This document shows positions 49,021-56,872 of a stretch of DNA of 64,000 nucleotides, in pieces (within the stretch, counting starts at the first letter, position 1; every line of letters begins with the position of its first letter). Under the pieces are notes generated by a model, which had not been told where the DNA came from, made no database searches, and saw only the letters and a list, made by a program, of their open reading frames with translations. Origin of the DNA: Microbacterium galbinum. Lineage in GTDB: Bacteria; Actinomycetota; Actinomycetes; Actinomycetales; Microbacteriaceae. Made by a program: the position numbers and the translations under genes. Location: positions 2,137,630-2,201,629 of the forward strand of contig NZ_CP078077.1 in NCBI RefSeq assembly GCF_023101185.1, given 5' to 3'.

Positions 49021-49818
49021 ATGAGCGATGCCATCCTGTTCTCGGTCGATGAGGGGATGGCTCGGCTCACGCTGAACCGCCCGGCTCGGCTCAACGCCTT
49101 CAACGCCGATCTCGCGCACGCGTGGCGCGACGCCACGGGCGAGGCGACGTCGCGCTCCGATGTGAAGGCGATCCTGATCGATGCGGCAGGGCCCGCGTTC
49201 TGCGCCGGCGGTGATGTGATCGACATGGCGACCACCATGGGGTCGGGCGATGAGATCACGGCTCTGGCAAAGGTCATCAACACCGGGATCCGCTCGCTGA
49301 CGGAATCGTCGGTGCCGGTCGTCGCGGCCGCGCACGGCACGACCGCGGGCGGAGGACTCGGGATTCTGCTCAGCAGCGACTACGCGGTGGTCGGCTCGCG
49401 ATCGCGGCTCGGCAGCCTCTACGCGAACATCGGCCTCACCCCTGACCTGTCGGTCTCGGCTCAGCTCGCCCGTGCAGTCGGGCAGCGACGTGCACTGCAG
49501 CTGGTGCTGCAGGATCGCCTGCTGACCGCCGACGAAGCGGTGGAGTGGGGCCTCGCGGCCGAGACGGTGACGGGCGAGGACTCGGCGGCCGAGGCCGCCC
49601 TCGTGCGGGCTCGCGGCGAGGAGATCGCCCGCTTCTGGCTCGCCGGGGCCGCGGATGCCTACGGGCAGGCGAAGCACCTGGTGCGTGCGCAACCCGAGCG
49701 CACCTTCGCCGAGCAGCTGACCGCGGAGGCGCTCTCGATCGGCGCCGCGATGCAGACGCCCGACGCGCAGGCGCGGATCGCCGCGTTCGCCGCCGCGTCC
49801 GCGAAGAAGGCCGGCTGA
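49021..49818 (+). CDS. Enoyl-CoA hydratase/isomerase family protein
   Basis: A 265-residue crotonase-fold protein. The oxyanion-hole segments are FCAGGDVIDMA (about 60-70) and HGTTAGGGLGILLSSDYAVV, and SLYANIGLTPDLSVSAQLARA carries the position usually occupied by catalytic Glu. Here the Asp in LTPDLS may take its place. It is probably a fatty-acid or isomerase-type enzyme, substrate unknown. The ATG at 49021 has GAAGGAGAAG upstream. A GTG at 49003 is possible but lacks a good site. Confidence 0.87.
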   Translation: MSDAILFSVDEGMARLTLNRPARLNAFNADLAHAWRDATGEATSRSDVKAILIDAAGPAFCAGGDVIDMATTMGSGDEITALAKVINTGIRSLTESSVPVVAAAHGTTAGGGLGILLSSDYAVVGSRSRLGSLYANIGLTPDLSVSAQLARAVGQRRALQLVLQDRLLTADEAVEWGLAAETVTGEDSAAEAALVRARGEEIARFWLAGAADAYGQAKHLVRAQPERTFAEQLTAEALSIGAAMQTPDAQARIAAFAAASAKKAG

Positions 49819-49937
49819 CCCGGACTGCACCGACGTCGGCTTTCGGATGCTTGTGCACATCCGGGGCGTCGGGGCAGTGCCCGCCCCTGCTCGCATGGCA
49901 GGATGAGGGGCAACGCCGCTAGAGGGGGAGGGTCGTC

Positions 49938-50966
49938 ATGTCCCAGCCGGAGACCGTGACCGAAGAGAAGAAGAACATGTCGCTCCTGATCAGAGGAGCG
50001 ATCTGGATCGCCATCGGGGCTCTGATCGCCGCAGCGCTCGTCTGCGTCGTGTGGGTGCTGATCGGTGACCAGGACGGCCTGATCGGCCGGGCATTCCTCA
50101 CGATCCTGCTGTTCGCCGGATTCGCGGGCATCGCGATCCTCGAGGCGGGACTCGCGCCCAAGCGCCCCGACTGGCTGGCGCTCACCAGCATGGTCACCTG
50201 GATCATCGCGCTGATCGTCGGTGCCTTCAAGATCTGGCTGCCCGAAGACGACTACTACTTCAACGGAGCGGCGCGGTTCTTCCAGCTGCTCCTCGTGGTC
50301 GGCATCCTGCAGCTCGCGCTGCTGCACGTGCGCCTCTTCACCCCGGCGGCGCAGCGCCACCCCACCACGTTCAACCGGGTGATCTACATCATCACGGTCG
50401 TCTTCCTCGGCGGCCTCGTGGCGATGCTCGTGTTCTACCTGACCTTCCCCGACTCGTTCGAGTACGTCGAGCTCTACTGGCGCATCGTCGTCGCGCTGAC
50501 GATCCTCGCCGCCGTCGGAACGACGCTCGTTCCCCTGCTCAACGCGCTCTTCGCTCCGAAGAAGCCGGCTCAGCAGGCGCCTCCGGCCAGCGCGTTCCTC
50601 TCGTGGCCGACCTTCGCCGACGGTGTGACCCCGCTGCCCGCACTGCCCGATGGCAGCCCTGACTGGAACGCCTACTACACGGGACAGCCCACGGCCTACG
50701 TACCGCAGGCTGCGCTCCCGGCGACGTCGTTCCCGGTGGCTCCCGAGCCGCAGGCTCCCACGGTTCCCGGCGTTCCTCCGGTGCCGACCGCTCCCGCCGA
50801 ACCCGGATTCGCGTACCCGAGCGCGCCCCCGCAGCCTGCCCCTCCGCAGGCAGCGCCGCCGCAGCCCGCGCCCCCTCAGTCCGCACCCCCGCAGTCGGCG
50901 CCCTCGGCTCCGCACACGCAGGAAGCCTTCCCGCCGCCGCCTCCCGCCCCGCGTCCTCCGCAGTGA
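49938..50966 (+). CDS. Membrane protein with Pro/Ala-rich C-terminal tail
   Basis: A 342-residue protein. About six membrane helices lie in residues 14-207 (for example 19-45, 54-73, 80-98, 112-130, 149-168, 186-207). The remaining 135 residues are Pro/Ala/Gln-rich with PQAAPPQPAPPQSAPPQSAP and PPPPPAPRPPQ runs and no obvious domain. No family is recognised. Its last codons overlap the next gene by GTGA, so the phosphatase is co-translated. The AGAGGGGGAGGG Shine-Dalgarno is strong. Confidence 0.75.
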   Translation: MSQPETVTEEKKNMSLLIRGAIWIAIGALIAAALVCVVWVLIGDQDGLIGRAFLTILLFAGFAGIAILEAGLAPKRPDWLALTSMVTWIIALIVGAFKIWLPEDDYYFNGAARFFQLLLVVGILQLALLHVRLFTPAAQRHPTTFNRVIYIITVVFLGGLVAMLVFYLTFPDSFEYVELYWRIVVALTILAAVGTTLVPLLNALFAPKKPAQQAPPASAFLSWPTFADGVTPLPALPDGSPDWNAYYTGQPTAYVPQAALPATSFPVAPEPQAPTVPGVPPVPTAPAEPGFAYPSAPPQPAPPQAAPPQPAPPQSAPPQSAPSAPHTQEAFPPPPPAPRPPQ

Positions 50967-51766
50967 GCGGCGAGATCGAGGTCGAGCTCGCCGAGCTCGC
51001 GCAGGAGATTGCACGCGAGGCCGGTGAGCTCGCGCAGCGTCGTCGCCGCGAGGGTGTCACCCTCGCGGCGACCAAGACCACGCTGGCCGACATCGTCACC
51101 GAGGCCGACCGCGAGGTCGAGGCCCTGATCCGCACCCGGCTCGACGCGGCGCGGCCGGGTGACGGGTTCCTCGGCGAGGAGTCCGAGGCGGCGCAGGGCG
51201 AGACCGGCATCACGTGGGTCGTCGACCCGATCGACGGCACCGTGAACTACGCCACCGGTATCCCCGCCTACAACGTCAGCATCGCCGCCGTGCGCGGAAC
51301 GGCAGACCCGGCGAGCTGGCAGCATCTCGCCGGAGTCGTGTTCGCACCGGCGCTGGGTGAGCTGTTCTCGGCCGCGCGCGGGCACGGCGCCTGGCTGGGT
51401 GACGAACGACTCGCGGTCACCGACGAGACGCCCGCAGGCGCGCTCCTGGCGACGGGCTTCGGATACGACCCGGCCACGCACGACGGCGACATCGAGACGG
51501 TGAGGCGCGTGATGCCGATCGCGCGGGACCTGCGGCGGATGGGAGCGGCAGCGCTCGATCTCGCCTATGTCGCCGCCGGACGTCTCGACGGATATTTCGA
51601 GCGCGGTCTGAAGCCCTGGGATTTCGCGGCCGGGGCCCTGCTCGTGCGCGAGGCCGGAGGCGAGGTCTCCCGCTTCGACGTCGACACGGCTCGCCCCCTG
51701 ATCGTCGCCGGTGGGAGCGCCGTCCACGCGCGCCTGATCGAACGGATCGGCGCGAAAGATGAATGA
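50963..51766 (+). CDS. Inositol monophosphatase family protein
   Basis: A 267-residue Mg-dependent phosphatase of the IMPase/SuhB/HisN superfamily. The metal-binding elements are GEESEAA (about 70-76), VDPIDGTVNYATGIP (about 90-104) and KPWDFAAGALLVREAGG near 215. Possible substrates are inositol-1-phosphate, histidinol phosphate or PAP. The GTG at 50963 overlaps the preceding gene by four bases. I cannot narrow the substrate from sequence alone. Confidence 0.88.
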   Translation: MSGEIEVELAELAQEIAREAGELAQRRRREGVTLAATKTTLADIVTEADREVEALIRTRLDAARPGDGFLGEESEAAQGETGITWVVDPIDGTVNYATGIPAYNVSIAAVRGTADPASWQHLAGVVFAPALGELFSAARGHGAWLGDERLAVTDETPAGALLATGFGYDPATHDGDIETVRRVMPIARDLRRMGAAALDLAYVAAGRLDGYFERGLKPWDFAAGALLVREAGGEVSRFDVDTARPLIVAGGSAVHARLIERIGAKDE

Positions 51767-51814
51767 CTCATGGCTTTCCCAGCCGAGGCGAGGTAGTGTT
51801 TACGCGATCGTTAT

Positions 51815-51835
51815 TTCCGCCGCCCGAAGGCGGAA
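51815..51835 (+). promoter_or_regulatory. Hairpin sequestering the Shine-Dalgarno of the M23 leader ORF
   Basis: TTCCGCC (51815-51821) pairs with GGCGGAA (51829-51835) across a 7-nt loop. The right arm is the GGCGGA ribosome-binding site of the leader ATG at 51837. A TAGTGT box (51793-51798) could start the transcript just before it. Confidence 0.55.
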
Positions 51836-51836
51836 C

Positions 51837-51860
51837 ATGAGTAAGCGCCCCCGAGCTTGA
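51837..51860 (+). CDS. 7-residue leader ORF overlapping the M23 peptidase start
   Basis: ATG at 51837 encodes MSKRPRA and stops at TGA 51858-51860. That TGA overlaps the TTG start of the peptidase gene at 51857 (TTGA). The Shine-Dalgarno within the 51815-51835 hairpin serves this ORF. Coupled translation through the leader would control the peptidase. Evidence that it is translated is indirect. Confidence 0.4.
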   Translation: MSKRPRA

Positions 51861-53083
51861 CGTACGACCCCGAGAGAATCGTTTTGCCCTTCGAGAATCC
51901 CCAGGCTGAATCTGCGCCCACGCGCCGCTCCAGCCGACTCCGCACTCAGGCCCACGAGGCCACCGCGGTGGGAGAGACGGCGACAGCCTCTGCATCCCCC
52001 GCGGCCATCGAGACCTCCGCGCCCCTGTCCCGTCGCGCCGCCCGCATGCTGGCGGCCGAGGCCATCGCCGCCGACGAGTCCGTCGAGAAGATCGCCGCGC
52101 CCGACGAGGTCGTCTCCGAGCTCGGCGAATCGACGCCGAAGCCCGCCAAGGTCCCCCTCGTCGTGAGCGACGAGCCGATCATCATCGACGGCCCCGCCAT
52201 CCCCGCGCCGACCGAGAACCTCATCGACGCGTTCGAGCAGGCTTCGCAGGCGTTCAAGGGGTCGGCGTTCCACCGCGCGACCGCCTCGGTGCCCGTCGAG
52301 AAGTCATCGATCGAAGAGATCGTGCACCTCGCCCCACGCCGCTCCGGCCGCATCCGCAAGGTCGTCACCGTCGGGGCCTCCCTCGGTGTCATGAGCCTCG
52401 CCGGTCTCCTCGCGGTCTCGATGACCCTCCCCGCCGAAGCCCTCGCCGCCGTGCAGGGCACCTCGGCCGCCTCCGCGTCGCTGGTCGCCCCCGCTGCCGC
52501 CGACGAGAAGTCCGCGGCCTCCGATGAGATCCAGGCCTTCGTCACGTCGTCCGACGTGCAGAACGAAGCTCTCGACCGCGGCGACGACTTCAGCACGATC
52601 TCCCTCGTCGAGGTCGCCGCCGAACAGGGCATCAACTACTCCAACGAGGTCTTCACCAACGACCCCGAGGCCGCCATCCAGTGGCCGTTCCTCGTCGGCG
52701 TCGGCATGAGCTACGGCTACGGCATGCGCAGCGGCCGCCTGCACGAGGGCATCGACTTCGTTCCCGGCAACGGCGCTCCCGTCCAGGCCATCGCCGACGG
52801 CACGGTGCGCCTCGCGACCGAGCAGGGCGGCGCCTACGGCGTCACCGTGTACATCGACCACGTCATCGACGGCGAGGTCATCACGAGCCACTACGCGCAC
52901 ATGCAGTACGGCTCGCTGCAGGTGAAGACGGGCGACAAGGTCACCGTCGGAACCGTGATCGGCAAGACCGGCAACACCGGCCGTTCGTACGGCGCGCACA
53001 TGCACTTCGAGCTCATCGTCAACGGATCGACCATCGATCCGCTGCCGTGGCTCAAGGCGAACGCCGGTCGCTACGAGTATTGA
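51857..53083 (+). CDS. M23 family metallopeptidase, membrane-anchored
   Basis: A 408-residue protein. An acidic, Ala/Pro-rich cytoplasmic part precedes one membrane helix near residues 170-192. The C-terminal LytM/M23 domain (about 275-400) has the zinc ligands in HEGIDF and HMHFE, with the YGYGMRSGRLHEGID entry strand. It would cut cross-bridges of peptidoglycan outside the cell. The only in-frame start is the TTG at 51857, since an in-frame TAA precedes it at 51842. That TTG overlaps a 7-codon leader. The catalytic residues look intact. Confidence 0.88.
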   Translation: MTYDPERIVLPFENPQAESAPTRRSSRLRTQAHEATAVGETATASASPAAIETSAPLSRRAARMLAAEAIAADESVEKIAAPDEVVSELGESTPKPAKVPLVVSDEPIIIDGPAIPAPTENLIDAFEQASQAFKGSAFHRATASVPVEKSSIEEIVHLAPRRSGRIRKVVTVGASLGVMSLAGLLAVSMTLPAEALAAVQGTSAASASLVAPAAADEKSAASDEIQAFVTSSDVQNEALDRGDDFSTISLVEVAAEQGINYSNEVFTNDPEAAIQWPFLVGVGMSYGYGMRSGRLHEGIDFVPGNGAPVQAIADGTVRLATEQGGAYGVTVYIDHVIDGEVITSHYAHMQYGSLQVKTGDKVTVGTVIGKTGNTGRSYGAHMHFELIVNGSTIDPLPWLKANAGRYEY

Positions 53084-53151
53084 CCGGCTCGATTTCATGA
53101 GGACGCCACAGTGATGGTATTCTCGTGTGGTTGCCCCGCGAGGGGCAGCAC

Positions 53152-53223
53152 GCCCCGATAGCTCAGTGGCAGAGCACTTCCATGGTAAGGAAGGGGTCGT
53201 CAGTTCAATCCTGACTCGGGGCT
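53152..53223 (+). tRNA. tRNA-Thr (anticodon GGT)
   Basis: GCCCCGA pairs with TCGGGGC. The anticodon loop ATGGTAA holds GGT at 53184-53186, and TTCAATC is the T-loop. No CCA is encoded. A TATTCT -10 box lies at 53118-53123. It is 36 nt upstream of tRNA-Met, so the two are co-transcribed. Confidence 0.93.
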
Positions 53224-53259
53224 CGCAGCATTCGTCTCTGCAGAACGCGGATGCGTCGC

Positions 53260-53333
53260 GGCAGGGTAGCTCAGCTGGTCAGAGCGCACGACTCATAATC
53301 GTGAGGTCGCGGGTTCAAGCCCCGCTCCTGCTA
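53260..53333 (+). tRNA. tRNA-Met (elongator, anticodon CAT)
   Basis: The acceptor GGCAGGG pairs with TCCTGCT (two G-U pairs), the anticodon CAT is at 53294-53296 in actCATaatc, and the T-arm is GCGGG-TTCAAGC-CCCGC. CCA is not encoded. An elongator tRNA is favoured over an initiator because its acceptor lacks the usual C1-A72 mismatch. Confidence 0.92.
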
Positions 53334-53343
53334 CAGGAATTCA

Positions 53344-53367
53344 CCCCGGTCTTCGGACCGGGGTTTT
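53344..53367 (+). terminator. Terminator of the tRNA-Thr/tRNA-Met operon
   Basis: CCCCGGTC-TTCG-GACCGGGG is followed by TTTT. A classic factor-independent terminator just before the convergent minus-strand gene. Confidence 0.9.
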
Positions 53368-53373
53368 CTGTTG

Positions 53374-54468
53374 CTACCGCACCTCATCCGAGGGCGCATC
53401 GGCGGGGGGACGGCTGAGGATCAGGATCCGCCGCAGATGCATCGCCGCGAGCACACCGGGGCCGATCGACTGACGCAACTCGATCGTGCGATCATCGACC
53501 GTCTCGAGGAGGAGACGCACGGCGCGGGTCGCCTCTCCTCGAATGCGATGCGCCTCGGCCGACGTCGGATCCTCGAGGGCGATCACGTCGGCGACCGCAT
53601 GGCAGGCGGCGGTCAGCGGAGCGGGAAGTTCGACATCGAGCTCGATCGCCGCGGGGCGGTCCCAGATCGTGTCCGCGAGCGAGTCGGCGATGTCCCTGAT
53701 GTGCTGCGAGATCCGCTCCAGCGCCTCCAGTTGTCGGTGCGCATCGTCGGTCTCCCCGCGTCGACCCCACGCACGGGGATTGCCTCGGCGGCTCTCGTCC
53801 GCCTCGACGAGAGCGAAGCGCAGCGAACGTGCCGTCTCTGCGAGCGAGGTCGCGTCGTCGGCCCACTGCTCCTTCTCGGGCGGCCACGAATCCGACACCG
53901 CCTCACCGATGTCGTGCAGGTGCGTCGCGAGTCGCTCGCGGAAGAGACGCAGGCTCGCCGTCGCCTCGGCGGTGAGCGGTGCCGGCGCGATCGCCAGATT
54001 CACGACGAGCCCCACGACGACCCCGACCGACATCTGGGTGAGGTATCCCAGGGAGTAGTCGTCGGCATTCTGCCCGCCGATGATCAGCACGAAGAGCGCG
54101 GCCATGGGCACGTACTCGCGCCCCACCCCGAACCACCCCGTGCCCGAGAGGAGCACGCCGAGCCCGACGACGATCGGGATCGACCACCACGTCGGACCCA
54201 CCGTGAGCACGATGATCGAGGCCAGCCCGATGCCGGCGGCGAGTCCGAGCAGGGTCTGGAGCCCGGACTTCACCGATCCCATCAGCGTCGGATACATGCT
54301 CACCAGCGCGCCGAGCGGCGCGTAGTAGGGGTACTCGTCGGTGACGCCCGGCATGTATCGCGCGATGAACCACGCGATCCCGACGGCCAGCGCGGTCTTG
54401 GCGACCAGCAGCAGCCGGGCGGGACGCGTCGCCGCCTGCAGCGCCGAACGGAGGGGCGGGCGACGCAT
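53374..54468 (-). CDS. FUSC family membrane protein
   Basis: A 364-residue protein of the FUSC (aromatic acid exporter / fusaric-acid-resistance-like) type. Six membrane helices are in residues about 19-165, starting with LLLVAKTALAVGIAWFIARY and including WWSIPIVVGLGVLLSGTGWF. A C-terminal helical cytoplasmic domain of about 190 residues follows. This is a half-size member. The ATG shares one base with the stop of the upstream CDGSH gene (TGATG), so the three genes 55708-53374 form one tight operon. The cargo is unknown. Confidence 0.82.
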   Translation of the reverse strand: MRRPPLRSALQAATRPARLLLVAKTALAVGIAWFIARYMPGVTDEYPYYAPLGALVSMYPTLMGSVKSGLQTLLGLAAGIGLASIIVLTVGPTWWSIPIVVGLGVLLSGTGWFGVGREYVPMAALFVLIIGGQNADDYSLGYLTQMSVGVVVGLVVNLAIAPAPLTAEATASLRLFRERLATHLHDIGEAVSDSWPPEKEQWADDATSLAETARSLRFALVEADESRRGNPRAWGRRGETDDAHRQLEALERISQHIRDIADSLADTIWDRPAAIELDVELPAPLTAACHAVADVIALEDPTSAEAHRIRGEATRAVRLLLETVDDRTIELRQSIGPGVLAAMHLRRILILSRPPADAPSDEVR

Positions 54469-54674
54469 CAATCCTCGGTGCGGAAGCCCGCGGGTTTGTG
54501 CGTTCCGTCGCAGAACGGCTTGATGGCCGAGAGACCGCAGCGGCAGAGGGCGATCGTGCGCCGGTGGCGCTCGATCGGCGCGCCCTCGGCATCGACAAGG
54601 TCGATGTCTCCCCGGACCAGGAGGGGCCCATCCGGGTACGCGGTGATCGTCGGATGCTCGGGCCGGGCACTCAC
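54468..54674 (-). CDS. CDGSH iron-sulfur domain protein
   Basis: A 68-residue CDGSH protein. The cluster motif CRCGLSAIKPFCDGTH provides the 3Cys-1His ligands of a 2Fe-2S cluster (Cys44, Cys46, Cys55, His59). The N-terminal half has a beta-hairpin like that of MitoNEET-type proteins. Such proteins move electrons or sense redox state. The ATG overlaps the stop of the diiron-type gene (ATGA), and its stop overlaps the FUSC start, implying functional linkage, probably supplying electrons to the upstream oxidase-like protein. Confidence 0.92.
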   Translation of the reverse strand: MSARPEHPTITAYPDGPLLVRGDIDLVDAEGAPIERHRRTIALCRCGLSAIKPFCDGTHKPAGFRTED

Positions 54675-55708
54675 GCGTCCACCCGCTCTCGGAGTGAGGA
54701 CTCGTTGCGCGACCAGGCCTCGAGGATGTGCTCCCCGACCCAGCCGTCGACGGCGAGGCAGGCGGCAGCTCCGAACATGATGTCCGGCAGCAGATCCGGT
54801 CGGTCCTCGGCGAGTCCACCGGCGAGATCGCGTGCGGCGATCTGCTCGTGCACGGCATCCGCTTCGACGTGCTCGTCGAAGTAGTCGGTGACGTCTTCAC
54901 CGTAGCCGAGTCGGCGCAGGCCGTCGGCATAGAGCTTGTTCGGGATCGACGACGTCATCTCGAAGGCCGCCAGGTGCCCGACGATCGCACCGACCAGTCG
55001 ACGGTTCAGGCCGAACATCGACATCATGTTGTGCGACGCGAGAGTGATCGCCGGCACATCGTCGACGTAGGCCCCGTACGTGTCGTCGAGGTCCGCACCG
55101 CGCATCGCGGCGGCGAAGATCTCCGCGTGCACGCGCTCGGGGCGCCCACCGCCGTACTCGTCGGACTGGATCTCGACGAGCGCCGCCTTCGCGCGGCCGG
55201 TGAGCCGCGGGATCGCCCACGAGTGGGGGTCGGCCTCGCGCAGCGTGTAGACGGAACGCTGCAGGAAGAACTCGCGGGCCTGCTCAGGGGTCGCCTTGCG
55301 GGCGAGGTAGCGCGAGAGGCTGGGTCCGTCGTCGTCCGCGGCGAGCGTGAACAGCGCGCGCCCGACGGCATCGACGGTGGGCTCCGGCATCTCCGGAAGC
55401 GGAACGACCTCGCGCAGACGCTGCTCGAAGGCGGCCTCCAGCACCCCACGGACCGCGATCAGCTCGGGATCCCACTCCAGGCGAGGATCCAGTCCGGGGA
55501 GCGAACCGTACGCGGAGGCGTAGAGCAGGAAGAGCGCCAGCTGCACGTCGTCGTCGCGCAGGAGATCGGATGCCGCCGCCACTGCGGCCTGAGCGCTCCG
55601 CACGGTCACGGCGTCCGCTTCGCCGGTCAGGCGCTTCCGCACCGCATCGCCGAGTGGGCCGCGTGCGGAGGGGAGCGGGGCGGGTGACGTGAGGAGGGGG
55701 GAGGTCAT
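54671..55708 (-). CDS. Haem-oxygenase-like diiron protein (iron-containing redox enzyme family)
   Basis: A 345-residue protein of the haem-oxygenase-like diiron oxidase (HDO) superfamily. The likely metal ligands follow its pattern: Glu179 with Glu184 in EIQSDEYGGG, His194 in RVHAEIF, Glu250 in AAFEMTS, and His280, Asp284 and His287 in DEHVEADAVHE. HDO enzymes (UndA, SznF, BesC, CADD) use O2 and iron for cleavage, hydroxylation or N-oxygenation. It is translationally coupled to a CDGSH iron-sulfur protein, which may supply electrons, and to FUSC. The substrate cannot be inferred. Confidence 0.85.
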   Translation of the reverse strand: MTSPLLTSPAPLPSARGPLGDAVRKRLTGEADAVTVRSAQAAVAAASDLLRDDDVQLALFLLYASAYGSLPGLDPRLEWDPELIAVRGVLEAAFEQRLREVVPLPEMPEPTVDAVGRALFTLAADDDGPSLSRYLARKATPEQAREFFLQRSVYTLREADPHSWAIPRLTGRAKAALVEIQSDEYGGGRPERVHAEIFAAAMRGADLDDTYGAYVDDVPAITLASHNMMSMFGLNRRLVGAIVGHLAAFEMTSSIPNKLYADGLRRLGYGEDVTDYFDEHVEADAVHEQIAARDLAGGLAEDRPDLLPDIMFGAAACLAVDGWVGEHILEAWSRNESSLRERVDA

Positions 55709-55807
55709 GTGCTTCTCCGATCAGTGAGGCGGGTGCAGTCTTCCTCGGTACCGGTGAGGGCGTCAGGGTCTTGACGGTCGGTTCCCGAGGGCGCTAATGG
55801 CTGCCGG

Positions 55808-56245
55808 TCAGCGAGCGCGCCCCTCGGCGAGGTACGCCAGGCGGTGCAGGGTCTCTGCGTTGCGGAAGCGAAGGAGCGGCGTGGTGATCAGGCTCGGGAG
55901 CAGTGTCGCTGGCCCTTTCACCGGCTCTTCATCGATACGCACCAGCGTGCCGCCGTCCCCTGCACGGACCCGCAGGGTGACTCGAGCCTCTCCGATCGGC
56001 CAGCCCTTCGCGCGGATGACCATGCGATTCGGGGGTGACCACTCCTCGACGACGGTGGTGTCGTCGAGGAGGGCGGGCCAGACACCGACCGAGTGATGCA
56101 GCTGGGATCCTTCGGCGGGCCAGGTCTCATCGACCTCGCGCATCCGCGAGGCGCCGACGACCCAGGCCGGGTACAGCCATCCGTTTTCGAGCACCTCGAA
56201 GACATCCGCCGGGGTGCAACGGAGCGTGCGCACGTTCTTCGCCAT
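55808..56245 (-). CDS. SRPBCC (START-like) family protein
   Basis: A 145-residue protein of the polyketide cyclase/SRPBCC-type ligand-binding fold. The early CTPADVFEVLENGWLYPAWVVG segment (residues about 10-31) and the WPARL-type beta strands (VVEEWSPPNRMVIRAKGWP) are characteristic. The fold encloses a hydrophobic cavity for lipids or aromatic compounds. No partner gene is adjacent, and the ligand is unknown. Confidence 0.8.
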   Translation of the reverse strand: MAKNVRTLRCTPADVFEVLENGWLYPAWVVGASRMREVDETWPAEGSQLHHSVGVWPALLDDTTVVEEWSPPNRMVIRAKGWPIGEARVTLRVRAGDGGTLVRIDEEPVKGPATLLPSLITTPLLRFRNAETLHRLAYLAEGRAR

Positions 56246-56306
56246 GCGACCACCATCGCGCGTCGAGCGCCCCGGGCCCAGGGGGTTGACGCGGCGGAGG
56301 ATCGCC

Positions 56307-56777
56307 TCAGCGCGAGAGGTGCGCGCGCAGCGCCTCCACGACCAGAGCGTGGTCGGCGTGCATCTCGAGGCCGCTCACACCGATCGCGCCCGCGAGCGTT
56401 CCGCCGATCCGGATCGGGAACCCGCCGCCCGCCGCCGCGTACAGCGCGGGGTCGAGACGGGACGACCGCACGAAGTCTTCTCCTCGGGAGAGGAAGTCGT
56501 AGTGCACGCCCAGAGAAGAGCGGCCGAAGTGCTCGACGACGCGGAACTTACGCTCCAGCCAGGCGTCGTTGAGGGCGCTCGTACCCGGCGCCGCCATGTG
56601 GAAGGCGCGTTGGCCTCCGAGGACGACCGACACGACGATCGGCAACGCGTCGGCGACGGCACGCGCGCGCAGCCAGGCGCCCACCTCCCAGGCATCCGTC
56701 ACGGTGAAACGATCGACATCCAACTCCCGCTCCTCGGCGGTGATCGCGTCGAGGGCGGCCTGTGCATCGATGCTCAT
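56307..56777 (-). CDS. UPF0303/haem-degrading-domain family protein
   Basis: A 156-residue protein of the UPF0303 group (GlcG/HbpS-like fold). Typical elements are VVSVVLGGQRAFHMAAPGTS, NDAWLERKFRVVEHFGRSSL and GGGFPIRIGGTLAGAIGVSGL. Some relatives bind or degrade haem, but most members have no known function. The ATG follows a TAGTCT box (56790-56785, minus strand) by 7 nt, giving a leaderless transcript. Confidence 0.78.
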   Translation of the reverse strand: MSIDAQAALDAITAEERELDVDRFTVTDAWEVGAWLRARAVADALPIVVSVVLGGQRAFHMAAPGTSALNDAWLERKFRVVEHFGRSSLGVHYDFLSRGEDFVRSSRLDPALYAAAGGGFPIRIGGTLAGAIGVSGLEMHADHALVVEALRAHLSR

Positions 56778-56816
56778 ACTCGTGAGACTAGCGGCCCGCC
56801 TGCGCCCGGGCGCAGA

Positions 56817-56849
56817 AAAGCCCGGAATCCGCGAGGGACACCGGGCTTT
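56817..56849 (-). terminator. Terminator of the QorB-like gene
   Basis: AAAGCCCGG (56817-56825) pairs with CCGGGCTTT (56841-56849). On the minus strand it ends in CCGGGCTTTTCTG, giving a short U-tract, and it lies just beyond the stop of the gene at 56873. Confidence 0.7.
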
Positions 56850-56872
56850 CTGCGGCGGGAACGCCGTCGAGG

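Noticed and set aside
53152..53333. tRNA pair as a phage or island attachment site
   Set aside because: No integrase lies next to the tRNAs and no duplicated tRNA 3' end is seen in the window.
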